A DNA stretch of 7,179 nucleotides, from positions 1 through 7,179 of the forward strand of contig CABTZM010000107.1 of the NCBI GenBank assembly GCA_902489295.1, written 5' to 3'. The position numbers and the translations under genes were made by a program. Below the pieces are notes generated by a model. It was not told where the DNA came from and searched no databases. It worked only from the letters and a program-made list of their open reading frames with translations. Numbering within the stretch: the stretch's first letter is position 1; each line of letters starts with the position of its first letter. Origin of the DNA: an uncultured Collinsella sp. GTDB taxonomy: Bacteria; Actinomycetota; Coriobacteriia; Coriobacteriales; Coriobacteriaceae. Positions 5,757 to 7,179 of the stretch are shown here, piece after piece.

Positions 5757-6948
5757 GACTGCGCTTCGCATGGCGCTCGCGCACCCGCTCTACCTGCTCA
5801 TCTATACGGTGTTTCTTTCACTGCTGGGTGTGTTTATCGCGGCATCGGTGAGCTCGAACTCGTCGCAGCTCACCGACTACAAGCCTTGCGATGCCAACGT
5901 GGTCGTGGTCGACCGCGACGACAGCGATCTTTCGCGGGCGCTTACCAAGCACCTGGGTTCGCGCTTTGACCTGGTCACGGGCGTCGGCGACGATACGTAC
6001 GATCTTGCGGACGCGCTCTCCAAGAGCAACGGCGCCAAGGGCCATGCCGATTGCGTGTTCTTTATCCCGAAGGGGTTTGAGGACGACCTGATCGCGGCCG
6101 CCCGTGCGGGGGAGGCCCTGCCCAAACTCGACGTGACCTACGGCTCCGGCACCATGGCGGCAGCGCTTTCGTCTGCCGAGGCCTCGCGGTGGATCTCGCT
6201 CGCGGGCGCTTCGGCGGCCCTGGAGCCCGTCGCCTCTAACGGCAGTGTCGCCAAGGCCGCTGAGCATGCCGCCGCCAAGCGTGCCGAGGTCGAGATTGAG
6301 CGGGTCAAGGTCGACTCGACTGCCGCCGCCACACTCGAGTCGTATTTCAACTTTGGTGCGTACGCGATCATCTCGTCGGTCATCGTGTCGGTGGGGCTGG
6401 TGCTTTCGGGCATGAACGAGCCCGAGCGCGTGCGTCGTATGGATGCCGCCCCAATCCCCGAGCGCCAGCGTTCGCTTGCCGTGTTCGCGGCCGCCGCCGT
6501 GCTCACCGTCTGTATCTGGCTTGTGTCGAGCATGATGGGCGTCGTGGGCTTTGCCGGCGCGGTCGCCGAGGTAGGCGTGGGTCGCGTGTGCCTGGCGCTG
6601 GCGGCGACGTTTGCCCTGGCGTGCACGCCGCTGGCCGTTGGCTTTGCCCTTTCGAGCCTGGGTGCGCGCGAAGAGCTGCTCAACGGTGTGGGCAACCTGC
6701 TTGGCTTGCTCATGACGTTTTTGGGCGGTGCCTGGATGCCGCTTTCGATGATGGGCTCGGCCGTGCAGACCGTGGCGCACTTTGTGCCGACATATTGGGT
6801 GAGCGACGCGATCAACAAGGCGCTTGCCTCGGACCTGACGTCTGCCGTGTTGGGCGACATCGCCTGCGACCTGGGCATCACGGTGCTCTTCGCCGCCGCC
6901 ATCACTGCCGCGGGCCTGGCGCTTGCCCACAACAAATCCCGCGCCTAA
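5743..6948 (+). CDS. ABC-2 type exporter permease (second subunit)
   Basis: A 401-residue partner of the first permease with the same plan. An N-terminal membrane segment (about 16-37) is followed by a soluble loop of about 165 residues (38-201) and five more segments (about 202-224, 246-272, 281-304, 312-335, 372-395). The loop includes an Ala/Glu/Lys-rich helix-like stretch (about 168-192). The cytoplasmic link between segments two and three contains NEPERVRRMDAAPIPERQR (225-243), likely the ATPase contact. The conserved-looking FLGGAWMPLSMM (326-337) is typical of ABC-2 permeases. I chose ATG 5743 with GAAGGAG at 5731..5737, five bases upstream. An in-frame TTG at 5728 would add only MEGAA and begins before that site. 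The ribosome-binding site lies inside the coding sequence of the first permease, so translation is probably coupled. Confidence 0.88.
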   Translation: MSTFKTALRMALAHPLYLLIYTVFLSLLGVFIAASVSSNSSQLTDYKPCDANVVVVDRDDSDLSRALTKHLGSRFDLVTGVGDDTYDLADALSKSNGAKGHADCVFFIPKGFEDDLIAAARAGEALPKLDVTYGSGTMAAALSSAEASRWISLAGASAALEPVASNGSVAKAAEHAAAKRAEVEIERVKVDSTAAATLESYFNFGAYAIISSVIVSVGLVLSGMNEPERVRRMDAAPIPERQRSLAVFAAAAVLTVCIWLVSSMMGVVGFAGAVAEVGVGRVCLALAATFALACTPLAVGFALSSLGAREELLNGVGNLLGLLMTFLGGAWMPLSMMGSAVQTVAHFVPTYWVSDAINKALASDLTSAVLGDIACDLGITVLFAAAITAAGLALAHNKSRA

Positions 6949-6989
6949 CCGCCTAGCCATTGGGGACGTTCTTAAACGACTAGTCATCG

Positions 6990-7044
6990 GGGACAGTCTT
7001 TGCCGATTCGCCGGTCTGCCGGTCGGGTTGGCAAAGACTGTCCC
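6990..7044. repeat. Inner hairpin with 15-bp perfect stem
   Basis: GGGACAGTCTTTGCC (6990..7004) is the exact reverse complement of GGCAAAGACTGTCCC (7030..7044). The 25-base loop is itself rich in CCGG and CGG motifs and could extend the stem through a G-T pair. No T-run follows the 3' arm. Confidence 0.7.
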
Positions 7045-7059
7045 AATATGCCGGCCTTT

Positions 7060-7126
7060 GGGGACGTTCCTTTCCTGCCGGCAGTTAGGGACTGTCTCCA
7101 AGTGCCGGCAGGAAAGGAACGTTCCC
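7060..7126. repeat. Inner hairpin with 24-bp stem
   Basis: 7060..7083 pairs with 7103..7126 over 24 positions, all matched except one G-T pair (7063 with 7123). The perfect part, 7064..7083 with 7103..7122, is 20 bp and includes CTTTCCTGCCGGCA and its complement. The 19-base loop (7084..7102) contains GGGACTGTCTCC, another variant of the GGGAC motif. It is the longest stem in the window. Confidence 0.75.
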
Positions 7127-7179
7127 AGCTGCCGGGTGGCGAAAGAGTGTCCCCAACAGCTAGTCGTTTAAGAACGTCC

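Larger units (their letters stand above)
6964..7179. repeat. Composite nested inverted-repeat element, outer 20-bp arms
   Basis: The segment 6964..6983 (GGACGTTCTTAAACGACTAG) is a perfect 20-bp reverse complement of 7160..7179. The right arm touches the window edge, so the element may extend further. The 176 bases inside hold two other strong hairpins and several GGGGAC or GTCCC motifs. No transposase gene is present. It resembles a non-autonomous mobile or multi-copy intergenic element; it may also end transcription of the exporter operon, whose stop is 15 bases upstream. Confidence 0.75.

Noticed and set aside
5818..7101. Long open frame (427 codons) on the minus strand
   Set aside because: It is antisense to the second permease and begins inside the palindromic repeat. 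Its translation is low-complexity and rich in R, H and G, without domain motifs.
6990..7126. Rho-independent terminator of the exporter operon
   Set aside because: The stems are strong, but no T-run follows either 3' arm, and their nested arrangement fits a repeat element better. A role in stopping transcription remains possible.

Overview
The window is high-GC bacterial DNA with compact, GC3-rich genes, ATGA-type stop/start overlaps and little space between genes. Protein style and intergenic repeat style (elements headed by GGGAC or GGGGAC) resemble gut Coriobacteriia such as Collinsella. That assignment is from memory and inference; no marker gene here proves it.

Minus strand, left: a DesK-like histidine kinase (896..2041) and a NarL/FixJ-type response regulator (270..899) form a two-gene unit with a 4-nt overlap. 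The kinase start has no ribosome-binding site. A good -10 hexamer (TACAAT) lies exactly six bases before its ATG, so the mRNA may be leaderless. Positions 1..269, downstream of the regulator, hold only degenerate repeats and a small palindrome.

Plus strand, middle: an AAA ATPase with a C-terminal DUF4143 domain (2237..3409) stands alone. Three AT-rich 22-bp tandem units, overlapping a 13-bp inverted repeat, precede it. A set of overlapping inverted repeats follows it. It looks like an independent cassette lying between the two-component system and the exporter.

Plus strand, right: an ABC exporter operon consists of an ATPase (3621..4559) and two ABC-2 type permeases (4569..5756 and 5743..6948). 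The second permease starts inside the end of the first. The natural reading is a heteromeric exporter with one kind of ATPase subunit and two different membrane subunits. The nearby two-component system could control it, as many HisKA_3/NarL pairs next to ABC-2 exporters do, but no operator was found to prove it.

The right edge (6964..7179) is an elaborate non-coding element. It has 20-bp perfect outer inverted repeats enclosing two further strong hairpins, one with a 24-bp stem. Together with the 22-bp repeat array, this is the most unusual DNA in the window. No tRNA, rRNA, CRISPR array or transposase gene was seen.
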